Source: Agreia sp. Leaf283
GTDB lineage: Bacteria > Actinomycetota > Actinomycetes > Actinomycetales > Microbacteriaceae
Assembly (NCBI RefSeq): GCF_001422485.1
Contig: NZ_LMNF01000001.1
Coordinates: 441,900-505,899 of the forward strand
DNA length: 64,000 nucleotides
Direction of reading: 5' to 3'
The notes beneath the pieces are model-generated. The model worked only from the letters and a program-made list of their open reading frames with translations, had not been told where the DNA came from and searched no databases. A program made the position numbers and the translations under genes. Positions 47,199 to 56,280 of the stretch are shown here, piece by piece; position 1 is the first letter of the stretch; every line of letters begins with the position of its first letter.

Positions 47199-47248
47199 TT
47201 TCCCCTCCCCCTTCCCCTGTGATTTCAATGACGAGATAAGGAAGAACC

Positions 47249-48202
47249 GTGGCCGTCCTCGCCGCATCCGCATCCGCACCACCGAACAGTCGACGCCAAC
47301 GCCCGCCTCGACAGCGCTCGACGCAGTCGACCCGCCGCCAGACGCGGGCCGCTTACCTACTCATCACCCCGTTCCTCATCGTCTTCGTCGCGATGCTGAT
47401 CGTTCCCCTCTTCTATTCGGGATACCTCAGCCTCTTCGCCACGCAGCTGATCGGCGGACAGGAGTTCGTGGGCCTCGCCAACTACCTCCAGGCTTTGACC
47501 GACCCGAGCTTCCTCGGCGGCCTGGGGCGGGTGGGACTCTTCCTGCTCATCCAGGTGCCCATCATGCTCGTTCTCGCCCTGTTCTTCGCCCTGGCGCTCG
47601 ACAGCTCCCGGGTCAGGGGAAGCAAGGCCGCCCGCCTCGCGATCTTCGTGCCGTACGCGGTTCCCGGCGTCGTCGCCACGCTCATGTGGGGCTACCTCTA
47701 CGGCAACGACTTCGGCCCGATCGCCCAGACCTTCCGCGCGATCGGAATCGATGCGCCGAACCTGCTGGCCAACGACAACATCCTCGGGTCGATGATGAAC
47801 ATCGTCACGTGGGAGTTCGTGGGCTACAACATGATCATCATGTACGCGGCCCTCCGCACGATCCCGACGGAGCTCTTCGACGCAGCCGAGGTCGACGGTG
47901 CCAGCGAGTGGCGCGTCGCCTGGAGCATCAAGATCCCCGCCATCCGGCCGGCCATCATGCTCACCGTCATCTTCTCGATCATCGGGTCGTTCCAGCTCTT
48001 CAATGAGCCGAACCTTCTGTACCGGCTCGCGCCCAACGTGATCGGCAACGACTTCACCCCCAACCAGTACGCCTACACGGTGGCCTTCGTGAACCAGGAC
48101 GTGCCCTACGCCGCGGCGATCGCCTTCCTGCTGGGCCTCGTCATCATGGTCGTCTCGTACGTCGTGCAACTCTCGACCCAGCGCAAGGAGAACCTCTCAT
48201 GA
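47249..48202 (+). CDS. Sugar ABC transporter permease (MalF-type)
   Basis: The 317-residue membrane protein has a basic, low-complexity N-terminus (about 33 residues rich in Arg, Gln, Ser), then six membrane segments starting AAYLLITPFLIVFVAMLIVPLF and the EAA loop FDAAEVDGASEWRVAWSIKIPAIRP. A GTG start follows AAGGAAG. It forms the channel with the next permease, whose ATG overlaps its stop (ATGA). Confidence 0.9.
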   Translation: MAVLAASASAPPNSRRQRPPRQRSTQSTRRQTRAAYLLITPFLIVFVAMLIVPLFYSGYLSLFATQLIGGQEFVGLANYLQALTDPSFLGGLGRVGLFLLIQVPIMLVLALFFALALDSSRVRGSKAARLAIFVPYAVPGVVATLMWGYLYGNDFGPIAQTFRAIGIDAPNLLANDNILGSMMNIVTWEFVGYNMIIMYAALRTIPTELFDAAEVDGASEWRVAWSIKIPAIRPAIMLTVIFSIIGSFQLFNEPNLLYRLAPNVIGNDFTPNQYAYTVAFVNQDVPYAAAIAFLLGLVIMVVSYVVQLSTQRKENLS

Positions 48203-49143
48203 GCGCCCCGACCGTCTCAGCACCGACGCCGACCGCGATCGACGCGCCCCGGGCATCCACACCCCGCGCGAAGCGGCACCGCCGCCAGATCATGCGCGAG
48301 GGTCGCCGCAGCACCCTGCTCACCGTGCTGCTCTGGGCGTGCGCCGCCTACTTCCTGCTGCCGCTGCTCTGGCTGCTGATCGCCTCGACCAAGAGCAACG
48401 CCGACCTCTTCTCGTCGTTCGGGTTCTGGTTCGGCAAGGACTTCAACCTGTTCACGAACATCGCCCAGGTGTTCACGTTCAAAGACGGCGTCTACCTGCG
48501 CTGGGTTCTGAACACCGTGGTCTATGCCGGAGTGAGCGCATTCGGCGCCTCTCTCCTCGCGACGATGGCCGGCTACGGCTTCGCGAAGTACCGGTTCCCG
48601 GGCGGGCGGGCCATCTTCAGCGTCGTGCTCGGATCGATCATGATCCCGCTCACCGCCCTGGCGATCCCGACCTACCTGCTGTTCAGCTCTGCAGGGCTCA
48701 CGAACACCCCGTTCGCCGTCATCATCCCCTCGCTCGTCAGCCCGTTCGGCGTGTATCTGATGCGCGTCTACGCGGCCGAGTCGGTTCCCGACAGCCTGAT
48801 CGAGGCCGCACGAATGGATGGCGCGGGCGAGTTGCGCATCTTCTGGCAGGTCGCGCTGCGGCAGCTGGGCCCGGGCGTGGTCACCGTGTTCCTCTTCTCG
48901 CTCGTCGCGACCTGGAACAATTACTTCCTGCCGCTCATCATGCTGAACACCTCCGATCTCTACCCGCTCACGGTGGGGCTCGCGCAGTGGCAGGCGACGG
49001 CGGCGGCCGGCAGCGGATCGCAGGCGTTGTTCTCGACGGTCATCACGGGTTCGCTCGTGTCGATCATCCCCCTCGTCATCGCGTTCCTCTTTCTTCAGCG
49101 GTACTGGCAGTCAGGTCTCGGAACAGGAGCAGTAAAAGGATGA
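48199..49143 (+). CDS. Sugar ABC transporter permease (MalG-type)
   Basis: The 314-residue protein has a basic N-terminal tail, six membrane segments and the EAA loop IEAARMDGAGELRIFWQVALRQLGP. Both ends overlap neighbouring genes by 4 nt, so translation of permease-permease-GH42 is coupled. As in the fucosidase operon there is no ATPase gene. Confidence 0.9.
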   Translation: MSAPTVSAPTPTAIDAPRASTPRAKRHRRQIMREGRRSTLLTVLLWACAAYFLLPLLWLLIASTKSNADLFSSFGFWFGKDFNLFTNIAQVFTFKDGVYLRWVLNTVVYAGVSAFGASLLATMAGYGFAKYRFPGGRAIFSVVLGSIMIPLTALAIPTYLLFSSAGLTNTPFAVIIPSLVSPFGVYLMRVYAAESVPDSLIEAARMDGAGELRIFWQVALRQLGPGVVTVFLFSLVATWNNYFLPLIMLNTSDLYPLTVGLAQWQATAAAGSGSQALFSTVITGSLVSIIPLVIAFLFLQRYWQSGLGTGAVKG

Positions 49144-51152
49144 TCGGCAACAACGCGCCCGTGTGGTTCGGCGGCGACTACAACCCGGAGCAATGGCCCG
49201 AAGAGGTGTGGGCCGACGATGTGCGGCTCATGCAGAGGGCCGGGGTCACCATCGCCACGGTCGGCGTCTTCTCGTGGGCGAAGCTCGAACCGCGAGACGG
49301 CGAGTTCGACTTCGCCTGGCTCGACCGGGTCATCGACGGGCTGCACGCGGGCGGAGTGAAGGTCGACCTGGCCACGGCCACCGCCTCTCCCCCGCCGTGG
49401 CTCAGCGCCGCGCATCCCGAGATCCTGCCCGTGACCGCCGAGGGAGTGCGCCTCGGCGTGGGCAGCAGGCAGCAGTACAGCCCGAGCTCGCAGGTGTACC
49501 GCCAGTACGCGACCCGCCTCGTGCGCGCCCTCGCCGAACGTTACGGCGCGCATCCGGCCGTCGCGGCCTGGCACATCAACAACGAATACGGATGCCACGT
49601 GTCGCAGTCGTTCGACGACGAGTCGGCGGCCGCGTTCCGGGTCTGGCTCGAGGCGAAGTACGGCAGCATCGAGGCGCTGAACCACGCGTGGGGCACGGCG
49701 TTCTGGTCGCAGCACTACGCCGAGTTCAGCGAGGTGGGCCCGCCCCGCGCTATGCCGTCGTTCCCCAACCCGACGCAGATGCTCGACTTCCATCGCTTCT
49801 CCTCCGACGCGCTGCTCGAGTGCTACCGGGCCGAGCTGGCGGTCCTGCGCGAGGTGACACCCGACATCCCCGTCACGACGAACTTCATGGGCTTCTTCAA
49901 GCCGGTCGACTACTGGAAGTGGGCGAAGGAGGTCGACTTCGTCTCCGACGACTCCTACCCCGACCCGGCGGACCCGCTCTCCCCCGCGTTCGCGGCAATG
50001 ACCCGCGACCTCATGCGCTCGCTGCGCGGCGGCCAGCCGTGGATGCTCATGGAGCAGACGACAGGCGCCGTCAACTGGCGCACCCGCAACGCCCCGAAAC
50101 TGCCGGGCGAGAACCGGCTCTACTCGATGCAGTCGGTGGCCCGCGGCGCCGACGGCATCCTGTACTTCCAGTGGAGGCAGTCGGTCGCCGGAGCCGAGAA
50201 GTTCCACGCCGCGATGGTGCCGCACGCCGGAGAGGACACGCGCATCTTCCGCGAGGTGACCGCCCTCGGCGCCGAGCTGTCGACCATGGGCGACGTGATC
50301 GGCTCCCGTGTTCCGAGCTCTGTCGCGATCGTCTTCGACTGGGATTCGTGGAACGCCGTCGAGCAGGCCGCGTCACCTGCCCAGTTGGTCTATCTCGACG
50401 AGATCATGTCGTGGCACTGGTCGCTGCGAGCGCTCGGCGTGACGGTCGACTTCGTCGAGCCGGGCGCTTCTCTCGACGGGTACTCGCTCGTCATCGCACC
50501 GGCGCTCTTCGCCGTGCCCCGCGCGGCGCTCGAGACGCTGGCTGCGGTTCCCGCGCGCGGAGGGCAACTCATCGTGGGCTACCAGACCGGCATCCTCGAC
50601 GAGAACCTGCACGTGCAGCAGGGCGGCTACCTCGGTCCTCTGCAAGCCGCACTCGGCGTGCGGGTCGAGGAGTTCGCGCCCCTCGCCGGCCCCGATCTGC
50701 GGGGCACAGGAACCGCGCCCGTGCCGACCACCGCCATCCGGTTCGGTGACACGGTGCGCGCGGCCTCGGTCTGGACCGAGCTTCTGCACGCCGACGACGC
50801 CGAGGTTCTGTCGACGTTCACCGAGGGGCTTGCCGAGGGGTCACCCGCGATCACGCGCCGCTCGTCGGGCGTGCCGGCAGGCGGGCCGGATGCGCCGGAT
50901 GCGGCGGGCGGAACGGCCTGGTACGTGGCGACCCGCCCCGACACCGCCACGGTGTTCGAGCTGCTGCTCGATGCGCTCGACCGCGCGGGCGTGCGGCCCC
51001 TGCTCGACGGGTCGAACCCCGACATCGAGGTCGTCGAGCGCGCCGGAACGCGCTGGGTGCTGAACTTCGGTCGCGCCGAGGCGACGGTCACTGTCGGAGG
51101 CGACACGGTGACGATCGCAGCTCACGACCTGGTGAGGCTGCCTGTGGCGTAG
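49140..51152 (+). CDS. GH42 beta-galactosidase (second)
   Basis: The 670-residue enzyme opens VWFGGDYNPEQWPEEVWADDVRLM, the more canonical GH42 pattern, with acid/base Glu149 in WHINNEYGCH and nucleophile Glu305 in MLMEQTTGAVNW. A trimerisation domain and C-terminal beta domain follow. It differs clearly from the first GH42 enzyme of the operon; the two probably split different galactosyl linkages. Its ATG overlaps the permease stop (ATGA). A GA-rich stretch AGGAGCAGTAAAAGG precedes it. Confidence 0.93.
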   Translation: MIGNNAPVWFGGDYNPEQWPEEVWADDVRLMQRAGVTIATVGVFSWAKLEPRDGEFDFAWLDRVIDGLHAGGVKVDLATATASPPPWLSAAHPEILPVTAEGVRLGVGSRQQYSPSSQVYRQYATRLVRALAERYGAHPAVAAWHINNEYGCHVSQSFDDESAAAFRVWLEAKYGSIEALNHAWGTAFWSQHYAEFSEVGPPRAMPSFPNPTQMLDFHRFSSDALLECYRAELAVLREVTPDIPVTTNFMGFFKPVDYWKWAKEVDFVSDDSYPDPADPLSPAFAAMTRDLMRSLRGGQPWMLMEQTTGAVNWRTRNAPKLPGENRLYSMQSVARGADGILYFQWRQSVAGAEKFHAAMVPHAGEDTRIFREVTALGAELSTMGDVIGSRVPSSVAIVFDWDSWNAVEQAASPAQLVYLDEIMSWHWSLRALGVTVDFVEPGASLDGYSLVIAPALFAVPRAALETLAAVPARGGQLIVGYQTGILDENLHVQQGGYLGPLQAALGVRVEEFAPLAGPDLRGTGTAPVPTTAIRFGDTVRAASVWTELLHADDAEVLSTFTEGLAEGSPAITRRSSGVPAGGPDAPDAAGGTAWYVATRPDTATVFELLLDALDRAGVRPLLDGSNPDIEVVERAGTRWVLNFGRAEATVTVGGDTVTIAAHDLVRLPVA

Positions 51153-51187
51153 CGTCGGGGCTCCGTGTTGCGGCGGACCCCGGTGAG

Positions 51188-51248
51188 TGTGCCCGTTTAC
51201 CTCCGTTCTGTCGGCGCTCGATCGCACAATCGGAGGCAAACGGGCACA
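51188..51248 (+). terminator. Hairpin after the GH42 operon
   Basis: An 18-bp inverted repeat with one mismatch (51188-51205 with 51231-51248; TGCCCGTTTACCTCCG against CGGAGGCAAACGGGCA) 36 nt past the GH42 stop and just before the end of the convergent GntR gene. It probably serves both. Confidence 0.7.
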
Positions 51249-51252
51249 GTCG

Positions 51253-51933
51253 TCACGGGCGGTGCTGAGCTATCGCAGCGCGCAGAGCTTCGAGGTGCGA
51301 CCGGCTGAGATCCCGTGCGACCACGGCGTCATGGGCCGCGACCGCCTCGACGATCTCGGCGTGCACGAGCTGGTCGGCCTGTGTGGCCGGTTCGCCACTG
51401 AGTTCGAGCATCTGCACCATCGCTTCACGACTTCTCGCCGCGAAGGTGTCGAAGAGCTCGGTCAGCAACTCGTTCTGACTGGCGGCCACGATGCTGCGGT
51501 GAAAGGCCATGTCGGCATCGACCCTGGCATCGACCGTGACGACCTCGCCGCCTCGGCGCGTAAGGGCGGTCCGGATGGCCAGCAGGTCGTCACCCGTGCA
51601 CCGCTCGGCGGCCAGTGCCGCCGCCTCGCACTCGACGGCGATGCGCGCCTCGAGGATGGATGCGATGGTCGCCCGGATCACGAACGAATCCCAGTCGCCG
51701 ACGGGGACGACTGCGTGGACGAAAACGCCTGATCCCTGGCGGGTCGTCAGGATTCCCCGACCGGCGAGCTGGCGGATCGCCTCTCGCATGGTGGACCGCC
51801 CGACACCCAGCTGGGGCGCCAGTGTGGTTTCACCCGGCAGCTTCTGGCCGACCTCCCACTCGCCCGCCTGGATGCGATCGAGAAGCAGACGTGCCGCCTG
51901 CTCGGACAATGACTCTCGCTGGACGGAAACCAT
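51253..51933 (-). CDS. GntR family regulator (FadR/FCD subfamily)
   Basis: The 226-residue protein has an N-terminal winged helix (LSEQAARLLLDRIQAGEWEVGQKLPGETTLAPQLGVGRSTMREAIRQLAGRGILTTRQGSGVFV) and a C-terminal FCD helical domain with metal-binding residues (ADMAFHRSIVAAS; HAEIVEAVAAHD). Such proteins respond to carboxylic acids. The ATG at 51933 is chosen; TACAAT (51945-51940) lies 6 nt upstream (leaderless). The inverted repeat between it and the divergent leuA-type gene is its likely operator, so it probably controls both. Confidence 0.88.
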   Translation of the reverse strand: MVSVQRESLSEQAARLLLDRIQAGEWEVGQKLPGETTLAPQLGVGRSTMREAIRQLAGRGILTTRQGSGVFVHAVVPVGDWDSFVIRATIASILEARIAVECEAAALAAERCTGDDLLAIRTALTRRGGEVVTVDARVDADMAFHRSIVAASQNELLTELFDTFAARSREAMVQMLELSGEPATQADQLVHAEIVEAVAAHDAVVARDLSRSHLEALRAAIAQHRP

Positions 51934-51939
51934 GCTCAC

Positions 51940-51967
51940 ATTGTACTCCTCAGCTTGTCTGAGGAGT
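51940..51967. promoter_or_regulatory. GntR -10 box and inverted-repeat operator
   Basis: ACTCCTCAG (51945-51953) and CTGAGGAGT (51959-51967) are perfect 9-bp arms with spacer CTTGT, next to the minus-strand -10 TACAAT (51945-51940). It lies in the 51-nt divergent gap between gntR and the leuA-type gene. Confidence 0.6.
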
Positions 51968-51984
51968 TGTGTTACCGTTGCCGG

Positions 51985-53745
51985 GTGATCTCCTCCGACT
52001 CCCAGCTGTCCTCCCCGCGCGGCCCTGTGCCCCAGCACTCCCCGTCGTGGAATCGGCAACGCCACTCTCAGATGCCGTCATCGCGTTATCAGGACGTCTT
52101 CTCTCGAGTCGAGCTGCCGTTGCTCGATCGCGAGTGGCCGTCGCGTCGCCTCACCGCCGCACCCTTGTGGGTTCCGGTCGACCTGCGCGACGGCAACCAG
52201 GCACTCGCCGAGCCCATGGACCCCGATCGCAAGCGGGGCTTCTTCGAGCTGATGGTCACGATGGGCTATAAGGAGATCGAGGTCGGCTACCCGTCCGCAT
52301 CGCAGACGGACTACGACTTCGTGAGGCTGATCGCCGAGTCCGACATGGCTCCGTCCGACGTCACGATCGTCGTCTTCACGCCTGCGCGGCGAGATCTCAT
52401 CGAGCGCACCGTCGAGTCGATCCGAGGCATCCGGAACGACGTCGTCATTCACATGTACACGGCAACCGCGCCCCTGTGGCGTGAGGTGGTGTTGGGCCAC
52501 GATCGTGCGTCGCTGCGCGAACTGATCCTCGATGGCGGAAGGGAGGTGCTGCGATTCGCCGGAGACCTCGAACGCGTACGTTTCGAGTTCTCGCCCGAGG
52601 TCTTCAACCTCACCGAGCCCGACTACGCCCTCGAACTCTGCAACGCGGTCACGACGCTGTGGGATGCCTCCGCCGATCGACCTGTCATTCTGAACCTACC
52701 GGCGACCGTCGAGGCCGCGACCCCCAATGTCTACGCCGACCAGATCGAATACATGCACAGAAACCTCGATCGGCGTTCCTCGGTGATCCTGTCCGTGCAC
52801 CCGCACAATGACAGGGGAACAGGCGTCGCGTGCGCGGAGCTCGCCGTGCTTGCCGGCGCCCAGCGTGTGGAGGGCTGCATCTTCGGTAATGGCGAGCGCA
52901 CAGGCAACGTCGACATCGCCACCCTCGCCCTGAACCTGCACGCCCAGGGCGTCGATCCCATGATCGACTTCTCAGACATCGATCACATCAGGAGGGTCGT
53001 CGAGCACAGCAACCGTATCGACATCCACCCTCGGCACCCCTACGTGGGCGACCTTGTTCACACCGCGTTCTCCGGAACCCACCAGGACGCGATCAAGAAG
53101 GGCTTCGCCGAGCACGCTCTGCGCGCCGCAGACACGGGCACGCCGCCTGAGGAACTGCCGTGGCGAGTTCCCTACCTCCCCATCGATCCCGCCGATCTGG
53201 GGCGCAGCTACGAGGCCGTCATCCGAGTCAATTCGCAGTCAGGTAAGGGCGGCATCGCCTATCTGCTCGAGCGCGACTACGGCATCGAGATGCCGCGTCG
53301 ACTGCAGATCGACTTCTCTCGTCGCGTACAGCAGCACGCCGACGACACGGGTTTCGAACTCGATTCGGCCGGGCTCTGGGCGATCTTCGAGCGCAGCTAT
53401 CTGACGTCGGCGGCTGCGGCAATCGAATTGCGCGAGCTCGACGTCGTCACGGCAGGGGGCACGACCCGCACCACACTGCGGATCGCGATGGATGGCACGG
53501 AACGCATGCAGACCTTCGACGACATCGGGCCCGTGGAAGCCGTCACTCTCCTTCTCGACGCGAACGGCATCGCCGTCCAGATCCTGTCGCTTCACCAGAC
53601 AGCGCTCTCGGCGGGCAACAACAGTGACGCACTGACTCTGCTCGAGTACCGGCGCGGGGCGGCGACGAGGTGGGCGGCAGGGCGACACCGCTCAGTGCTC
53701 GAAGCGAGCATCCTCGCCGTGCTCGCCGCGGCCGCGCGCCCCTGA
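51985..53745 (+). CDS. leuA: 2-isopropylmalate synthase (LeuA-type)
   Basis: The 586-residue protein is of the type 2 actinobacterial LeuA: catalytic DRE-TIM barrel with VPVDLRDGNQALAEPMDPDRK, VHPHNDRGTGVACAELAVLAGAQRVEGCIFGNGERTGNVD, and a C-terminal LeuA dimer/regulatory domain (IELRELDVVTAGGTTRTTLRI). The enzyme condenses 2-ketoisovalerate and acetyl-CoA in leucine synthesis. Control by a dedicated FCD-type GntR is unusual for a sole leucine-biosynthetic copy, so this could be a paralogue for a related acyl-CoA/2-oxoacid condensation. The GTG at 51985 is used, with TACCGT 6 nt upstream. Confidence 0.85.
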   Translation: MISSDSQLSSPRGPVPQHSPSWNRQRHSQMPSSRYQDVFSRVELPLLDREWPSRRLTAAPLWVPVDLRDGNQALAEPMDPDRKRGFFELMVTMGYKEIEVGYPSASQTDYDFVRLIAESDMAPSDVTIVVFTPARRDLIERTVESIRGIRNDVVIHMYTATAPLWREVVLGHDRASLRELILDGGREVLRFAGDLERVRFEFSPEVFNLTEPDYALELCNAVTTLWDASADRPVILNLPATVEAATPNVYADQIEYMHRNLDRRSSVILSVHPHNDRGTGVACAELAVLAGAQRVEGCIFGNGERTGNVDIATLALNLHAQGVDPMIDFSDIDHIRRVVEHSNRIDIHPRHPYVGDLVHTAFSGTHQDAIKKGFAEHALRAADTGTPPEELPWRVPYLPIDPADLGRSYEAVIRVNSQSGKGGIAYLLERDYGIEMPRRLQIDFSRRVQQHADDTGFELDSAGLWAIFERSYLTSAAAAIELRELDVVTAGGTTRTTLRIAMDGTERMQTFDDIGPVEAVTLLLDANGIAVQILSLHQTALSAGNNSDALTLLEYRRGAATRWAAGRHRSVLEASILAVLAAAARP

Positions 53746-53862
53746 CTGTTCCGCGTCTGGATCCGGGCCACCCGAGCGCGGGTGTTGCTGTGCCGCGCGC
53801 GTGCTGCGCCACCGCGCTCGGCGCGAAGTCGCGCGCTCGGCGGCACGGCGGCGCGGCGGCGC

Positions 53863-54645
53863 TCAGGCGCGGAGGAAGGTGATCGCCGCGTCGCGGAAGT
53901 GGCGCGAGGTCGGCGCGTTGAAGTGATTGCGGCCGGGAATCTCGTAGAAGACGCCGTTCGGCGTGGCCTCGGCCAGGCCCTTCGAGCGCTCGAGAATGGC
54001 GTCGTCGCTGCCCGTGGCGAACAGCACGGGCTGTCGAGGCGGATTGGCCGGATCGGGCTGGATTCCATCGCGCATGCCGTCGACCAGGCTCATCAACGCC
54101 TCGAGGTCGTTGCCGGGAATGGCGGACGCCATGGTCACGTACGCCCTGGTGATCCGGTCGTCGATGGCGGTGCCGTACTCGATGTACGCGCGCGCCTCGT
54201 CGGTGCGCAGGCGGGTGAGCGGCTGACCGTCGGGGATGCCGCCGAGTACAGCCCGCGTGATGCGACCGTCGAGATCGAGAGCAGCCTGCCATCCCACTCG
54301 GGCGCCGAGCGAATAGCCGGCATAGAGAGCCTCATCGATGAGGTAGGTGTCGATCACGACGAGAAGATCGGCGACGAGCTGCTCCATCGAGTAGGCCGCC
54401 GGGTCGTGCGGCTTGTCGCTCTCGCCGTGCCCGCGCTGGTCGAGCGCGATCACCCGGTACCCGGCGCGGGTCAAGTCGCGGGTCCATCCGGTCGCATGCC
54501 AATTGACGAGGGCGCTCGACGCGAAGCCGTGCACCGCGAGAACCGTGGGTGCGTCGGGGTGGCCGAACTCATAGGTCGCCAGCTGCAGCCCGTCGGAGGA
54601 CATGACTTTCTTCGCGCGCGGAGCGGCTGGGATCAGTGAGTTCAC
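53863..54645 (-). CDS. Alpha/beta hydrolase
   Basis: The 260-residue protein has the fold opening TVLAVHGFASSALVNWHATGW, the second loop VIALDQRGHGESDKP, nucleophile Ser in YAGYSLGARVGWQ, acid in VLFATGSDDAILERS and His in IPGRNHFNAPTSRHF. It resembles esterases and haloperoxidase-like hydrolases; the substrate is unknown. A GTG at 54645 (MNSLIPAAPRAKKVMSSDG) or the ATG at 54603 are the two candidate starts. It is convergent with the leuA-type gene. Confidence 0.85.
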   Translation of the reverse strand: MNSLIPAAPRAKKVMSSDGLQLATYEFGHPDAPTVLAVHGFASSALVNWHATGWTRDLTRAGYRVIALDQRGHGESDKPHDPAAYSMEQLVADLLVVIDTYLIDEALYAGYSLGARVGWQAALDLDGRITRAVLGGIPDGQPLTRLRTDEARAYIEYGTAIDDRITRAYVTMASAIPGNDLEALMSLVDGMRDGIQPDPANPPRQPVLFATGSDDAILERSKGLAEATPNGVFYEIPGRNHFNAPTSRHFRDAAITFLRA

Positions 54646-54701
54646 GCGACCAGTCTGCCAACAATCGGCGGCACGCCCGCGCAGCGCCGCATACTGGTGT
54701 C

Positions 54702-55616
54702 GTGTCTGCCGCAGCCTCCGTCCTCGACGCCCTCGTCGCATCCATCGACGCCCAACATCTCGGCGCATACGGCGTGCAGGTGCTCGTCGCCGGGGAGGAG
54801 GTTCACCATCGCTGGCGCAGCGACGACCGCGAAAACCTCTACTCGGTCTCGAAAGGGATCTGCGCTCTCGCCGCAAGCATGGCTGCCGACGAGGGCGTCA
54901 TCTCGTTCGCCACCACTGTCGGCGAGGTCTTCGAAGGTGCTCCGCTGGGCGACGGCACGGCGGAGGTGACTCTCGGCCATCTCCTCACGATGACGAGTGG
55001 CATCGACTTCGAGTGGTTCGGCGACGACGAGGTCGTCTGGCCCGATCTCGCCCTCGAGATGATCCGAAGGCCCACGCGCGGAGCCGGCCGTGTCTTCCAA
55101 TACTCGGATGCGAGCACGTACCTGGCCATGAGAATGCTCGGCTCGGTCGTGGGCGATGTGCGCGACTGGCTAATGCCACGGCTCTTCGATCCACTGGGTA
55201 TTCACAACCCCCAGTGGCACCGCTGCCCGCTCGGCTGGATCGTCGGTGGAAGCGGCCTCTATCTGCGAACCTCCGAGCTGGCCCGGATCGGGCGGCTGCT
55301 TCGCGATCGTGGCCGCTGGAATGGACACAGCCTCGTCTCTGCCGATCGGATCGATGCGCTGCACGGCACATGGGTGGCCACCGGCGGGACGGCTCCATTC
55401 GAGCTCTACGGCGTCGCCACCTGGGCCGGACCCGGCGACTCGTGGAGGCTCGACGGCCGATATGGCCAATACGTGATCGTCGACGATGCCCGCGACGCGG
55501 TGATCACGATCACCGCCCACGAAGAGGGGCAGGATCATCGACTGGTGGAGTATGCCAACGAGGCCCTCGCAGCGGGCGTACCCGCAGCAACGAAAAAAGC
55601 CCTGCAAAAACGGTGA
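54702..55616 (+). CDS. Serine hydrolase, beta-lactamase (class C) fold
   Basis: The 304-residue protein has the catalytic SxxK motif as YSVSKGICA, a Tyr-containing second motif as FQYSDASTYL (YSD in place of YxN) and LLTMTSGIDFEW, a common block of the class C-like esterases and DD-peptidase-like proteins. It ends EEGQDHRLVEYANEALAAG. No signal peptide is present, so it probably acts in the cytoplasm on esters or amides rather than on beta-lactams. The GTG at 54702 lies 6 nt after CATACT (leaderless). Its end overlaps a terminator stem. Confidence 0.85.
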   Translation: MSAAASVLDALVASIDAQHLGAYGVQVLVAGEEVHHRWRSDDRENLYSVSKGICALAASMAADEGVISFATTVGEVFEGAPLGDGTAEVTLGHLLTMTSGIDFEWFGDDEVVWPDLALEMIRRPTRGAGRVFQYSDASTYLAMRMLGSVVGDVRDWLMPRLFDPLGIHNPQWHRCPLGWIVGGSGLYLRTSELARIGRLLRDRGRWNGHSLVSADRIDALHGTWVATGGTAPFELYGVATWAGPGDSWRLDGRYGQYVIVDDARDAVITITAHEEGQDHRLVEYANEALAAGVPAATKKALQKR

Positions 55617-55628
55617 TTTGCAGGGCTT
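55597..55628 (+). terminator. Terminator overlapping the end of the hydrolase gene
   Basis: AAGCCCTGCAAA (55597-55608) pairs with TTTGCAGGGCTT (55617-55628). The left arm is inside the coding sequence (encoding KKALQKR) and the stop codon is in the loop. Confidence 0.7.
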
Positions 55629-55708
55629 CTCTGGTGGGTTGTTCGTATATCTCATTGAGGCCCGGAATCTCGGGGCACTTTCGCACCCTGTAGAACGCCA
55701 TTCCTCTG

Positions 55709-55734
55709 AGCCGGAGGAGTTATTCCTCCGGGCT
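55709..55734 (-). terminator. Hairpin after the 55772 gene
   Basis: AGCCGGAGGA (55709-55718) pairs with TCCTCCGGGCT (55724-55734) with one bulged base. It lies downstream of the minus-strand gene that ends at 55772. Confidence 0.45.
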
Positions 55735-55771
55735 ACATGTAACCGAGGCTCGACCGGCGAGCACTCATTGG

Positions 55772-56206
55772 TCACGTCCCCAGACCCGCGACGACTTCAC
55801 GCACTGCCGTCTCGTATTGCGTGCGTTCGAACTCGAACGGCCCGAACCCGGAGTAGTCCCGCTGCTCACGAAAAGGCTGACTGAACGCCGACCACATCAC
55901 CGTGGAGTCCGTAACGGTCACCTGTGCACTCAACGGCCAACATCCCACTTCGCCGCAGGCGCATCCCAGGAGCCACAGGTGGCCCGGAGCCGGCCATTGC
56001 TGGTTCTCACACCCGAGGTAGTACTTCGAAAGGTCGCCGAACTGAAAGTACTCCGGAACGATGCCGCCGTAACTGCCGACTGGGCTGTCGTTGAGGCCGG
56101 CCTCAAACGCTTCGATAAGTTCAGTCAGAGGCGTTCCGTCAACCTGAGGTACCAAAGAGATGGCCCCGCCGTCGGTTATGGCCTTCTCAAATGACAAGGA
56201 CGACAT
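55772..56206 (-). CDS. Hypothetical protein with a conserved Cys/Trp motif
   Basis: The 144-residue soluble protein contains HLWLLGCACGEVGCWPLSAQVTV, a Cys-x-Cys-x4-Cys motif that may bind zinc, and ends FGPFEFERTQYETAVREVVAGL. I have seen the CxCGExGCWPL pattern in small proteins of actinobacteria but cannot name the family. AAGGGAG is a clear ribosome-binding site. The base composition is lower in GC than the neighbours. It is in a patch of small ORFs beside tRNA-Tyr. Confidence 0.55.
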   Translation of the reverse strand: MSSLSFEKAITDGGAISLVPQVDGTPLTELIEAFEAGLNDSPVGSYGGIVPEYFQFGDLSKYYLGCENQQWPAPGHLWLLGCACGEVGCWPLSAQVTVTDSTVMWSAFSQPFREQRDYSGFGPFEFERTQYETAVREVVAGLGT

Positions 56207-56280
56207 GGTTAGCTCCCTTCATCCGGCGAGCTTCGGTCAGGACAGCCATTCATTTGCCCGTTCTCGCTGCCAACCGGACA

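Noticed and set aside
48339-51152. A 937-residue reading of the second GH42 gene
   Set aside because: The extension is an off-frame reading of the permease gene; the GH42 fold begins at 49140.
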